From Chinchilla lanigera (taxonomy: Eukaryota; Chordata; Mammalia; Rodentia; Chinchillidae), in the NCBI RefSeq assembly GCF_000276665.1, contig NW_004955518.1, forward strand, positions 2,862,148 through 2,926,147: a stretch of 64,000 nucleotides of DNA, written 5' to 3'. The translations under genes were made by a program, and so were the position numbers. Under the pieces are notes generated by a model, which worked only from the letters and a program-made list of their open reading frames with translations, did no database searches and was not told the DNA's origin. Positions 11,273 through 21,938 of the stretch are shown one piece after another (within the stretch, counting starts at the first letter, position 1; each line of letters starts with the position of its first letter).

Positions 11273-11667
11273 TGTCTTAGTTACTTTTTTCACTGCTGAG
11301 ATAAAATACCTGACACCCAAAGTTAAAGGAGGAAAACTTTATTTAGCTCACAGTTTGTGGAAGTTTCAGTCCATAATTGTCTAGCTCTGAGGCAGAGCAG
11401 CATGGCAGAGAGATATTGCAGAGGAGTTCATGTTGGGCAGAAGGTAGCAAAGCAACAAAGGCCCACCACAGCTCTTTTTATCCCCTACATCTTATCCAGG
11501 CTACTGAGTGCAGGTAGCACTCACACCCTTAATTCTAGTGCCCTTGATCCTAGCATTGCACCATGAATCAATTCCAATATTACACACTCTAGATCAAATC
11601 ACCTCTGAAAATCCCCACCTATGATTGTATGAGGCTTTGGGAAAACATCTAAATGCAAACCACAACA
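11273..11667 (-). repeat. MaLR 3' LTR (minus orientation)
   Basis: Begins TGTCTTAGTTAC and ends CCACAACA on the + strand. It is followed by TTCTGCCCATGAGCCC, the antisense of the polypurine-type sequence expected just inside a 3' LTR. Confidence 0.85.
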
Positions 11668-12101
11668 TTCTGCCCATGAGCCCTTGAAGACTTAAGCCCT
11701 TGAGCCCTTAAGACAACAGGCATTTAGTCCATCTCCAGCATTTACCAAATTCCTAACAGTCTCAGCACTGTTGAAAAGTCCAAATCCAAAGTCTCTGAGA
11801 TTTAAGGCAAACTCTTAGCTCCAAGCCCCTGTACAAATGAAAAGAAGGTTAAACACTTCCAACATTCAATGGCACAAGATAGACATTTCTATTCCAAAAG
11901 TTATAAATAGGGGGATAACAAAGAATGGGACCAAAGCAAGAGCAAAGGCCAGCGGGGCAAACATTAAATCCCACAGTTCCACTTCCAGCATCCCCAGTAA
12001 TCTGTGGCAAGTTATGAACTCCAAAGGACTTGGGTGGCTCCTTCCCTACAAGCACTTACAGTGGTTGTAATTCCCATGGCTTCTTGCTGGGGCAGGTTCT
12101 G

Positions 12102-12250
12102 CTCCCTCCTCGAAATTTTCCTCAGACACCCCATGTTCCTGGTTTCTCCAAAAGTCTGGGGTCTCCACTGCACCTTTAGTTTCACACTAACAGTTTCACA
12201 CACCACCCTCTCAGGGGCACACTGTCTGACTTCTCAAGCCTTCTGAAATC
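12102..12250. repeat. Arm B of the inverted duplication
   Basis: 149 bases in the MaLR internal region, matching 11,021-11,155 in reverse complement. It contains the extra 14-base unit and is the likely source copy, because it lies in its natural retroviral context. Confidence 0.85.
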
Positions 12251-13036
12251 TGGGTGGAAGCCTTCCTGACCCTACAACTCTTTCATTCTGCATGTACCTA
12301 AAAGCAGCACCATGTGGATGACGCCAAGTTCTGTGGCCAGCAGGAGCAGTAGCTGGGCTTCCTTCTTTCTTGGCTGTAGGGATCCAGTGCCTATGAACCA
12401 AATCCTGAGAAGCAACTTCCCTAGGCTGCCACCATTCTGGAACATGCTGCTCTGGGCCTCACTTCTCAAAGCAGTCTTTCACTTTGCATGTCTGAGACTG
12501 CAGATGCTGGAGTCCTGTTGGTTCTCATGATGCCCTCAGGCCACCTTTTCTGTGGTCTTCTTCTGAAATACTTGGCTTTTTCTTGCTTCGCTTTCCAGTG
12601 ACCAATTTCTTCTCTGTTCCATCTTTATTGGACACAACTTTGCTGGAGTTCCTCTCTGGCCAAACTCAAAAGGCTTTAAATCACTCTTCTGGACTCTTTG
12701 CTCTTGATTCTTAACACAAATCTGACTCAGTAGAAAGAGTTGAGACAGACATCACAGAGGAGAAACAGGTCATGGCATGAGAAGGTAGCAAAGCAACAAG
12801 GGCTGACCACAGCTCTTTCCATGCCACCACATCAACTAGACTGCCTTGAAATTTCTTCTGCTAGATTAATTAGTCTGTCACACTTAATCTCAGTCACAGG
12901 CAAAGTTCTGCACTCAAGCAAAATGCAGACAAACTTTCTGCCAAGGCATAACACACATCATCTGGAGTTGAACAGTAAATGTAGTTCTTCCCAGCAGAAA
13001 TCTCCTACACTCAGTCTTTAGCAGGAGAGTTTCTTT

Positions 13037-13153
13037 CATTTTTTTTTGTTTGTTTTCATTTTTGTTTTTGTTTTTGTGGTACTGGGAATTGAATTCAGGA
13101 CCTTGCACTTGCCAGGCAGGAGCTTGTGCCACCGAGCTGTATTCCTGGCCCAA
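13037..13153 (-). repeat. ID-like SINE nested in the MaLR internal region
   Basis: T-rich tail, then GTGGTACTGGGAATTGAATTC ... CTTGCCAGGCAGGAGC ... CACCGAGCTGTATTCC. AGGAGAGTTTCT before and AGGAGACTTCTA after suggest the target duplication. Confidence 0.9.
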
Positions 13154-13342
13154 CCAGGAGACTTCTATCAGCATTCTGATCTTTGGAGCTCTGACAAGAA
13201 TCTACCATCAAGTACAGCCTAAGGTATTCCAGCTTTACTTTTTCAGTTGGCATCTCCAAACCTTTTATAACTATTCCTGTTCCCACAAGCCAGCTCCAGA
13301 ATCTCCTAAATCAGATATGGTCAGATATAGTCACAGTAACAA

Positions 13343-13361
13343 CCCCACTTCTCTGGTACCA
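13343..13361 (-). promoter_or_regulatory. Primer-binding site, tRNA-Leu type
   Basis: On the minus strand, six bases inside the 5' LTR, the sequence reads TGGTACCAGAGAAGTGGGG. It equals the complement of the tRNA-Leu(UAA) 3' end apart from two extra bases. Leu priming is known for ERVL/MaLR elements. Confidence 0.7.
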
Positions 13362-13366
13362 AATTC

Positions 13367-13760
13367 TGTCCTAGTTACTTTTCTCAATGCTGAGACAAAA
13401 TACCTAACACCCAAAGTTAAAGAAGGAAAACTTTATTTAGCTCACAGTTTGTAGAAGTTTCAGTCCATAATTGTCTGGCTCTGAGGTAGGGTGGCATGGC
13501 AGAGAGACATTGCAGAGGAGTTCATGTTGGGCAGAAGGTAGCAAAGCAACAAGGGCCCACCACAGCTCTTTCTATCCCCTATATCCTATCCAGGCTACCA
13601 AGTGCAAGTAGCATTCACACCCTTAATTCTAGTGCCCTTGATCCTAGCATTGCACCATGAATCAATTCCAACGTTACACACTCTAGATCCAGTTACCTCT
13701 GAAATCCCCACCTGTGATTGTATAAGGCTTTGGGGGAACATCTAAATGCAAGCCGTAACA
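13367..13760 (-). repeat. MaLR 5' LTR (minus orientation)
   Basis: Begins TGTCCTAGTTAC and ends AGCCGTAACA on the + strand. It aligns base for base with 11,273-11,667 apart from scattered substitutions and one or two indels. Confidence 0.85.
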
Positions 13761-15080
13761 CTACTACAATGTGGAAAACAATTCGTGAAGTCAGTACTGT
13801 TATCTACTAAAAGAGGTAATGGCTGGGAATGGAAATCATTTCTTCAACTTATTCTAATCTTCAATTTAATTTGGATTTCTTGGCAAATCTTTTCTGGATA
13901 AATCAGAGAAGTTAGTTAGCAGTCATTGCCCTTGGCTGAAAATATGCTGTTTATTCACAGAATCATTCTCTTCACCACCTGCAGAACAGAAGACAAATGA
14001 TGCACCTTCACTCCAGCATATTTAGAGGCATTTTAAATAAAAAGCCCACAAAGGTTAATCACACCTCCCAAAAAAGTCAGCATGTCACAAATCCAATGCA
14101 GTTTGTTTATGGACTGTGAATAGGAAACACTTAAGTAAGATGCTCTCAGCATGCTATACTGAATGAATAGCTGTATTTCATACTGGTACATTTATTAACA
14201 TCCTGTGTTCTCATCTTTCCACACTTACAACATTTACCAATGAATAAATAAATAAAAAATTTACCAATGTTTGGTTTCAATAAGGTCACACAGCCCATTA
14301 ACTATTTTTTTCCTTTACTTTCATCAACCAATAATACTCCCCATAGTGATAATACTTTCTGTATATATGTGAACTTTCCTTATAGCCCATTTCTATTTAA
14401 AGTAATAATCACAACAATTCATGCACAGACAGTTACTGGAGCAGAATTTCATTTAATTATGCAATTCTAAGTAGCTGAAGCACAGTCAAAGTTCATAAAA
14501 GGGAAAATAACCAGAGCAAGAAAAACATATCAGTGGTGGGTGTAAGAATAGGACAATTAAGATACTTTGCCCCTTCTGCATGTGGAAAGCTGGAACACAT
14601 ATCTTCCTTTCTCTCTTCCCTGGCATTTCCTCCTGTCATAGGCAGAAAGGCAATTTATATCCCTTTACATGGTGAAAATGGTGAAGAAATAAAGAATACA
14701 ATTTTAAAATAGAAATAATAACAGCCTCACTGCCTTCCTTGCTGAGTGTTATGAAGTTCTGGTGAGGAGCATTTAAAATTCCCTTGTAAACTGTAAAGAA
14801 AAAACCTGTGACAGCCTTCCCTAAAATGTGGCAGTGTCTCCCCTAGGACTTTGGGGAGAAGTCCAGAGTTTTCACATGCCCCAGTGGCCCTCCCTGACCT
14901 CAGTGTGCTCCTGCAGATACCACTTATCTCTCTGCCCCCTCCAGTGCCCCACATACCCACCAGCTTCCACGCAAGCTCATCCCTCTGTTTGCACCCTTGC
15001 TTCTCTCTCCCCTGCATGTGTGTGGGCAGTCCTCCTCCATGTCCACTGTGAAACGTGCTCTGTCCCTCAGACAATACTTA
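13761..15080. other. Intergenic, no recognised gene
   Basis: AT-rich until 14,700, then moderately GC-rich. The 100-115-residue frames at 14,727-15,130 overlap on both strands and show no family motif. Confidence 0.5.
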
Positions 15081-15084
15081 TCAG

Positions 15085-15293
15085 GGGCAGCACCATGGGC
15101 ATTCTGGGCAGGACAGGCTGTTTTTATTGAGGAGGGTTGGAAGGGCACTGTAGGGTGTTCAGCAGCATCAGTACCTCTGTCTGATAGATGCCAATAGCAG
15201 GTCCCTCATTGTGACAACCACAGTGTCTCCAAACATTGACACTTGTCCCCTGGAAGCAACATTGCATTGGCTGAGAGCCACTGCTCTGAGGTA
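15085..15293 (-). repeat. MER5A-like hAT-Charlie MITE
   Basis: AGGGTGTTCAGCAGCATC ... GATAGATGCCAATAGCA ... TTGTGACAACCACAGTGTC ... ACACTTGTCCCCTGGAAGC ... GAGAGCCACTGCTCTGAG is the reverse complement of the ancient MER5A element, present in all eutherians. Confidence 0.85.
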
Positions 15294-15584
15294 CAGCTTA
15301 TACCGGAACCAGTTGTACTCTAACTATAGCCAGAAAGTAAGGATAACTCAGACAATGCATACATAAATAAAAATGCAGCTTTCTTTGTTAGGAGAGGGCT
15401 GATCTTGCTTTCAAGCTTCCTAGCTACCATCACACTGGTGAGAAAAAAACATTTGATCTGGCTTATTAAAAATATCTCATTCTTTTCTGGTTTCTGGTTT
15501 AAAACCTTTTATTGCATGAAGAGTGAAGCATTTCCCTCCGAAATTTACTCATGAACAGCAGATACTCTCAGAAGTTGTTCACTT

Positions 15585-15690
15585 TTGCTGGGCATGGTTG
15601 TACATGCCTGCAATCCCAGCCCTCAGGAGGCTGAAGCAGGAGGATCACTGAGAATTCAAGGCCAGTCTGAACTACATAAAAACAAACAAA
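15585..15690 (+). repeat. B1-like SINE, 3'-shortened
   Basis: TGCTGGGCATGGTTGTACATG, AATCCCAGCCCTCAGGAGGC, CAAGGCCAGTCTGAACTACAT then AAAACAAACAAAAA. The internal GAGCTCA segment is missing. Confidence 0.85.
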
Positions 15691-16390
15691 AAGTTGTTCA
15701 CTCTGAGTAATTACGAGTCTTTCTGAGAGCTCACCAATACTCTAAAGGGTTATTTCATTTTGTCTCAAGAAAAGGGACAGAATGACCTGGATACTCATAA
15801 GTTTGCAGATATAAAGGCTAAGCAATAGGGCAGGAACAGAGAGAGAGGACACTATTTTTGGTCCTCTCTCTGCTTGGATCTATTTGCAGCTCACTGTCTA
15901 AGCAAGAGTGTTTTGCTCAGTACTTTTCAAAGGACACTTGGAGTTCACCTAGCGAAGATGATAGGAACAAAATCCCCCACACCAAGATCTCCCCAGAACT
16001 TCCCTGGTTATTGAAGGTCTCTCTCCCTCCCTCAACTCTGGGATGGAAGAGGGTGGAGGCAAACAAGCCCAGTTGGGTTGCCTCCTCCACCCTCTTCCTT
16101 CTCTGCTTCTCTTCTTTGAATCAAGCAGGCTTTGTCTGCTTTTCCAGGAAGGGTTCCCCCTATGTCATAGCCTCTTCCTTTCCCCAGTGGCATGCTCTGC
16201 TCCCCTTTTCTGTAGCCATTATGGCAGAAGGCAACAAGGCTCATTGACGAGGAGTTCATTCAAACTCCTTCAATTAACATGTTCGTTTGAAAATATGTGG
16301 TCATCTGTGTCCTCATTTGGGTCCCTAGTAGGGCAGGATTGTGTCTGCCTTGTGGACTGTTGTGTCTTCACTTCTTATCACAAGTTATCG
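15691..16390. other. Intergenic, no recognised feature
   Basis: The 128-129-residue frames at 15,858 and 16,043 overlap out of frame in C/T-rich DNA and have no recognisable domain. Confidence 0.5.
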
Positions 16391-16394
16391 AGAA

Positions 16395-16760
16395 TGCAGC
16401 AGCTTGGAATAACATTTATTATCTCATAGTTTCCATGGATCAGGAGCCAGGCATGGCATAACTGGGTGTTCTTCTTAGGTCTTACAAAGCTGTAACCAAA
16501 ATGCCAGTCACCAAGAGACAGGATCTCATCTGAGGCTCAAGGTCCTTGTGTGGTTTTTGGCAGAATCTGTTTCCCTGGCACTGTAGAGCTAGAGTAGCTT
16601 GCTGTGAGACAAGCAAGAGGCTCTTTCTCACATTTCCAAAGCTTTCATTTGATTTAGACTCATCCAGGATAATTTCCCTTTTGATTAGCTCAAAACCAAC
16701 TAATTTGCAAAGTTCTTCATCTTTGCCATAAAACCTACCCAATCACAGGTACAGCATTCA
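16395..16760 (-). repeat. Ancient LTR-like repeat
   Basis: ATTTATTATCTCATAGTTTCC ... GATCAGGAGCCAGGCATGG ... CAAGAGACAGGATCTCATCTGAGGC resembles an old mammalian repeat shared with 57.0-57.45 kb (TCCTGTGGGTCAGGAGTCC, GTTGGACTGAG). Family uncertain. Confidence 0.4.
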
Positions 16761-17159
16761 TCCTAATAACAGATCCTGACACAGTGCAAGAGAGGAATAT
16801 ACACAAAGAATGAGTCCTTAGGAGCCATCTTTAGACTCTACCTGCCACGGTACCCCAAAGCTTTGTTGAATGAATAAATTTAAAAAAGAAGGAAGATGTG
16901 CATCCCATTTGTCTTTACAATAACCCTGGGCTGTGGGTGGTATCATTTTAATTTAAAAAGAGTAACAATCAATCTCAGAGACAGAAAAGGATTTGCCTTC
17001 ATTCAAAGAAGTAGAGGCTGAAAACTGAGGTCTGAGTCCTCAGCGAAATACTCCCCTCACATCTCAGCCATGGTATGCTGTGTGTGACCAGTGCCCTCAC
17101 ACAGGTCGGTTCAGCCCTGCTGCTCCCACTCTCAGGCTAGAGCTAGCAATGAGGTAAAG

Positions 17160-17552
17160 TTATAGGCCCATGGGTACCTTCACTTTTCATCCTCCCAAGC
17201 ACTGGGTCACCCATAGGATGCAGAGGCCAGTCCTCAGCACCAGGACTTTGGGGCATGAAGGAGAACAAGAGTCAGCTTGCTCCTACCCAGAGGTTTTGCC
17301 TTACAGCCCAGCCTTAGGGAGATTGGCACCTGATGGTTCTCTCCCTAGATTCAGAGGGGAACCTAGGGAGCATTTCTCTTTTTCTTCCCTCCTCCCCTTA
17401 AGGGAACTTAGTAGACTGGGCTCTGTGCTCTGGTGGGAATGGGATGTAGACAATAATCTCCAGACACAGAAAGGCAGGAATTCTGCACATCCCAGGGAAA
17501 GGTTATTGAGTCAGTTTGGACAGCAATGATACTGAGTTGTTGATGGTGGTAC
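17160..17552. other. Intergenic, no recognised feature
   Basis: A 119-residue frame at 17,170-17,529 has no motif I recognise, no splice context and no start environment that argues for a gene. Confidence 0.4.
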
Positions 17553-17632
17553 TGTGGTGGGTTTGTGTGTATGTGTGTGCGCGTGTGTGTGCACAGTGTG
17601 TGTGTGTGGGGGGGTTGTTTGTTTGTTGTGTA
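17553..17632. repeat. (GT)n microsatellite
   Basis: Interrupted GTGTGT run with GCGC inserts, ending GGGGGGTTGTTTGTTTGTTG. Confidence 0.9.
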
Positions 17633-17785
17633 CTAGAGATTGAATCCAGGCCTCTGAACTGAGCTATATCCCAAGCCCTTTTTACTTTTTACTTTGAGAC
17701 AAAGACTCTAAATTGCACAGGCTGGGCTCTAATTTTCAGTCCTCCTGACTCAGCTTCATAGAGTGCTGAGATTACGCCTGGCTCT
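17633..17785 (-). repeat. Composite SINE (B1-like then ID-like on minus strand)
   Basis: Antisense ID (TACTAGAGATTGAATCCAGG ... GAGCTATATCCCAAGCCC) followed by antisense B1 (GAGACAAAGACTC ... CAGGCTGGGCTC ... TCAGTCCTCCTGACTCAGC). Same arrangement as at 9,622. Confidence 0.75.
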
Positions 17786-17799
17786 TGGTGGTAGTGTTT

Positions 17800-18740
17800 A
17801 AACATGTTAAAAGCAAAAGAAATTATAGAAGAAGAGTAACTGACTCCTAACTGCTTCTCAAGCACTCCTTCTTGTGTCCCTGTGATTATACACCCATACT
17901 CTATGACCTGTATATGTCTTCCCGTAGCTGCTTTTGCCTCTCTTCCCTTAATTTCTCCAGCTGTTTTTTGTCTTTAATATGCAATACTCTTTTTGTCTGC
18001 CTTGTGTTGATGGATTTACATTTTTACCACCTAGGGATTACATGTTAAAGCCACCCCACTGTAGTATAATATGCATGACATCAATCACATCGCTCCACAA
18101 CCTCATAGCATGCCAGGCACAAATCCAAGGCAGATGATATTTGTTTGCATATTTTCATAATCTATGTTGGGCTTTAAATGGAATGAAGCAATTAAACAAA
18201 GCTATGAGTACATTAATCCGTGGCTGGCATCGTTGTCATTCACTTCATTTTGAGTTCCTCATTGAAATTCAGGCATTGCTGCTCACAGCGGCTGTTCCTT
18301 GGTCTGCTGAGAGCATCCAGAATGACTGTATGCAACTCTATGCACATCCAGCTGTATTCACACCCAGCTCGTCCTGTCCCACTTGCTTCTCCTGAGACAC
18401 AAAGCAAAATAACCGGCTGGGATATTTATGTGCGGAAAGGCAAACTTATTTACTCAAAAGTAAACAACTTTTAAGAGCAGCTGCTATTCATGAATAAACA
18501 TAAAAGAAAATTTCAGAGAGGAATTTTGACATTTCCTATGAATAAACCTTCTAACTGCTACTTATATAGTCAGGCAAAATAATAAAGAATTCTCCAAAGC
18601 ATAGCTAAATTGTCCAAAAGCAGCTTTTATTGATAAAATATGAACATTGGAAGTGAAAGTGCTGCTCTTATTCTCTAATATTGCTCCCAATAATCATTTA
18701 TTCTATTGATTTCCCTTACAGCATCCAATCTGATTGATTA
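17800..18740. other. Repeat-poor AT-rich interval
   Basis: About 0.9 kb without a recognisable transposon, rare in this window. Homeobox-type words such as ATTAATCC and TAATTG-like cores occur near 18,200-18,500. The 84-residue frames at 18,141 and 18,220 overlap and look accidental. It could hold a conserved non-coding element. Confidence 0.4.
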
Positions 18741-18754
18741 AAATGGAAAGAAGG

Positions 18755-18842
18755 ACCTGGAGCATAGCTCAGTGGTAGAATGCTTGCCTAGAATGCTTTA
18801 GAGTTAATCTTCAGCACTACAAAAAACAAAGACAAAACAAAA
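18755..18842 (+). repeat. ID-like SINE (older subfamily)
   Basis: GCATAGCTCAGTGGTAGAATGC ... TTGCCTAGAATGC ... TTCAGCACTAC, then an A-rich tail. Its GTGGTAGA box A resembles the ancestral tRNA-Ala form more than the younger copies do. Confidence 0.85.
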
Positions 18843-18848
18843 CAAAAT

Positions 18849-18984
18849 TTATTTATTTATTTATTTTTAAATTTTATTTATTTATTTATTTTTATTTATT
18901 TTTTTTTCCAGTACCGGGGATTGAACTCACAACCTTGCACTTGCCAGGCAGGTGCTTATGCCACTGAGCTATATCCCAGCCCCC
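18849..18984 (-). repeat. ID-like SINE inserted in the tail of another ID
   Basis: A (TTTA)n-rich tail and an antisense ID body (CAGTACCGGGGATTGAACTC ... GAGCTATATCCCAGCCCC). AAAACAAAATTT at 18,839-18,850 and 18,985-18,996 is the target duplication, cut in the older ID tail. Confidence 0.9.
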
Positions 18985-18999
18985 AAAACAAAATTTAAA

Positions 19000-19570
19000 A
19001 AACGAAAAGTAAAAAGGGAACTGCATGGAGGCATGGAGATATAATGCATGAGGATAAAAACAGATTTAGGTTTTTTACCTGAAACTGTACCCAGAGTCAT
19101 GTGCCTGGGGTGCCTTTTTTACACACCAGGGGCAATGTCCTCTTACTGTCTTCAACCCTCACCTACAGAAATTGGCTCTCCTGGCTTTTCCTCACCACAC
19201 TGCACCAGCTCATGAGAGCGGTGTGGCTGCCTTCCTGGGAGCAAGGCCAGAACTAATCATCTCACCACATCTCTAATAAGAGGTTAAATATATATGTGAG
19301 GCAAAATTGACACAAAAAGAATGGAATTCTATGAACCCTGAGAAATGATGTGTTTGATTCCCAAACCCCTCTCTTTGTGCAGTGGCTTGGGTTTATGCTG
19401 TCTTTCCCTGCCAGGGTCAGCATCACTGGCTTCTGAGGCCTTCCCTTTAGAGACCCCAGCCCATCTGCCAGCTCTGGCTGCTTCTCCCTGTTTTCTATTC
19501 TGTCTCTTATGCTGAAGTGCAAGCTCTACCAGGCAAGAAGCTACCCAACCTCCCCGGGTAGCTATTTATC
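19000..19570. other. Intergenic, no recognised feature
   Basis: No gene or named repeat. The 86-residue minus frame at 19,262 lacks any motif. Confidence 0.45.
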
Positions 19571-19916
19571 TAGTTTGAATCCTGAGCGTTCCCGGAAGGT
19601 TTACATGTTAAAGGCTTGGTCCCCAGTGTGTGGCATTACTGGAGGTGGAGAAACCTTTGAGAGTGGTAGCTGGGGGAGTGCCCCGGACTGGGGATATTGG
19701 GAGCCAGCCCCTTCCTCTTCTCTCTGCTTCCTGGCTACCGTGAAGTGACAGCTTTCCCCACCACACATCACATGCTCCCACCACGATGGGCTGCCTCACT
19801 ATAGGCCCAAAAGCAGTGACACCACTTCCAAAACTGTGAGTCAAAACAACCCTTTCCTGACTTTAAGTTGATTATCTCGGGTATTTTTGCTATGGGAACA
19901 GAAAGCCAACTAACGT
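19571..19916 (+). mobile_element. MaLR solo LTR
   Basis: Sense MaLR LTR words: TAGTTTGAATCCTGAGCG, TTAAAGGCTTGGTCCCCAGTG, GCTTCCTGGCTACCGTG, CCAAAACTGTGAGTCAAAAC, AGAAAGCCAACTAACG. Confidence 0.75.
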
Positions 19917-20129
19917 GCCTAACCACTTGCCAGTTATAATTGTTCCTCACCCTGAGGAGCTTACCACACATTTCACCCAATAGTGACAGTGTTTCCCTGC
20001 TATGTCAAAGGAAAGAAATTTTCTCCATTCCATGAAACACAGAGTCTGCCCAAAAGATACAGACACACTTCAGAAAAAGAAAAACTTGTATAAACATTTT
20101 AATACTAAATTTATTGAGACATCATGAGA

Positions 20130-20348
20130 TTAATACAAGTTACCTTTGGCCTCTACAATTACAAATGGCTCAAAGTGACGGCTATCAGCTTCCAGACATT
20201 TATTAGTATGGTGAACTGCTGCTTGGGTAACCTTGGCCATTGAGTTGGCCACACATGCATTTTCAATATCTTCTCTAAGGGTTGGCAGTGTAGTGGGTTT
20301 TCTGTGATATATGACATCCTCTAGGGTCCCCCATATGAGGGTAACACC
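20130..20348 (-). pseudogene. Mariner-like transposase C-terminal fragment
   Basis: Translating the minus strand from 20,348 gives 72 sense codons ending in TAA at 20,130, with no stop or frameshift. The protein contains IWGTLEDVIYHRKP, TLPTLREDIENAC and RHFEPFV. A W-G-x-L-x-D-x-(V/I)-Y motif followed by a basic/proline stretch and an L-x-x-L-x-x-x-I helix is typical of the last part of Tc1/mariner-family transposases. The N-terminal DNA-binding region and most of the DDE catalytic core are absent, so this is a relic, not a functional enzyme. No in-frame start exists at the left end. The family assignment is from recalled motifs. Confidence 0.75.
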
Positions 20349-20374
20349 ATCTGTTTAAAAAAAAAATGCACTAG

Positions 20375-20538
20375 AGCCAGGCGTGGTGGCGCACGCCTGT
20401 AATCCCAGTACTTGGGAGGCTGAGGCCAGAGGATCCTTATGAGTTCAAGACCAGCCTGGGCCACAAAGTGAGCTCAAGCCCATCCTGAACTGCACAGTGA
20501 GTGCAGTTGTCTCAAGAAGACAAAAAAAAAAAAAGAAA
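20375..20538 (+). repeat. B1-like SINE inside the mariner element
   Basis: GCCAGGCGTGGTGGCGCACG ... CCAGCCTGGGCCACAAAGTG ... poly(A). ATCTGTTT before (20,349-20,356) and after (20,540-20,547) the insert may be the duplicated target. Confidence 0.93.
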
Positions 20539-20599
20539 AATCTGTTTTTCTTTTCCTAAAGTGTGTATACATATTTTTGGCAGACTTATATTAAAAAAA

Positions 20600-21480
20600 A
20601 CTTTCTTATAAATTAGGTAATGTGTGATGATGTGATGTGCACCATACTCTGACCAAAAAAGTTTTGCTAAGATATAACCTATTAATAGAATTTTGCATTA
20701 GAACAATCTTTAGGACATTGGCTTGCCAGGATCCACCAGTGTCTAAATACGCTTCCTTTCAGACCGAGAATCCTCCTATCAATATTATCTCTAAAAATGT
20801 CTCTTAGAAGTGTACATAGGTATATGTACAAGGTGTTGGTATCATATGAAAATAAAACACAGGGTGATTGTGTACTAATAAACAGGAAAGTAGTTGAGTT
20901 ATAGTACATCTACACGAAGAGCACTGAGGCCTTCACAAAGAATGCCTTAGATGTGCATATTCTGAACTGAAAAAAATGCTTATAATACATTATTGAAGTT
21001 TGTCAACAGTGTTAGAGTTTATACATTTACTCTCACTATATTCAGGTGAATAAGTAGAATGTTACTCTATTATAGCCCAGTGTGGACCTGACCTTATTAG
21101 CTACCAACATTTGAATGTAAAACTTTATTCCAAAATCACAATTTAAATCCAATCCAATGATCTCAATAATGGTTACACTTTCTCTTTTTGGCTAACTCAA
21201 GCAAACACTCAGCCTTCACTCTCTTGGGTCTATGGGGAAGGGTGTGGTTTTGGGATCCTGTGGGTTTGATCCCCTGCTGTGCCAGTGTCTGCTTAGATGT
21301 GCAGTGCCCATTCCAAATCCCTGGGCCCTCTGCTGTCATCAAATTCTCCTTTTCCCCTAGTTGTCTGTACTCCACGTTTCAGCTGGGATGATCTTTTAAA
21401 AAATGCAAATCTAATACGTTGTTCATTTTGCATAGAAAACTTCAACACCTCCTCCTGGTCCTGAGGAGAAAAGCACATTG
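20600..21480. other. Intergenic AT-rich sequence
   Basis: No gene or clear repeat. Several 60-75-residue frames have no recognisable motif. Confidence 0.5.
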
Positions 21481-21780
21481 AGGAAGATTTGCATTTGTCA
21501 CCCCTAACTTTCTCTCCTGTCTTCGCTTGTATAATTTCACCCTATCCCAAGGCACATGGTCTTTCCTTCAGTTCTTTGAATGTGTGAGGATCCTGAACCT
21601 GTCACACAATCATTTATTCTTCCCTTTACTAATTCCTATTATTCCTCTAGATCTACTCCCCCAGGGTCTTCATCCTTTATCTCCTTGACATCCTCAATTT
21701 GCCCATTTACATACCACAATGAATCTGTCTTCAAAGCCCTTATCACACTTGTAACCTTATATGCATTGTGACATATCTGT
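21480..21780 (-). repeat. L2-like LINE fragment
   Basis: Antisense L2 text such as TCATTTATTCTTCCC, TTCATCCTTTATCTCC and AAAGCCCTTATCACACTTG. Confidence 0.5.
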
Positions 21781-21938
21781 TACCTGAAATATATCAGATG
21801 CTTGATAAGTATTAGTTTCTCTTTCTCTTTTCTGATATATAATTTAGTTCTATATATCATGTTGGTGCTCCTTGAAGCAATTCCTGTCATCCTGTCAGCT
21901 AGTTCCCACTGTAGATTAATAGTTTAAAATTCAAGTTT

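Larger units (their letters stand above)
11273..13760 (-). mobile_element. ERVL-MaLR insertion with both LTRs
   Basis: Two near-identical LTRs of 395 and 394 bp in the same orientation bracket 1.7 kb of non-coding internal sequence, which is the usual MaLR layout without gag-pol. Read on the minus strand, the 5' LTR is at 13,367-13,760 and the 3' LTR at 11,273-11,667. A Leu-type primer-binding site follows the 5' LTR. The flanking pentamers TTACC and CTACT agree at only three of five positions, so the target duplication has decayed. The short open frames inside (for example at 11,837, 12,272 and 12,740) are chance. Confidence 0.85.
20043..20586 (-). mobile_element. Internally deleted mariner-like DNA transposon
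   Basis: Both ends carry inverted repeats: 20,043-20,085 and, in reverse complement, 20,544-20,586. They match at 36 of 43 positions and start AGTCTGCC. Without the B1 that entered it, the element is about 350 bp. Its left two-thirds is the 3' end of a transposase gene on the minus strand. The 5' part of the gene was deleted, joining the fragment almost directly to the right terminus. The CCCAAAAG-type end resembles Tc1/mariner termini. Confidence 0.8.

Noticed and set aside
15858..16429. Two 128-129-codon overlapping frames
   Set aside because: Out of frame with each other, low-complexity Ser/Leu composition, no homology that I recognise.
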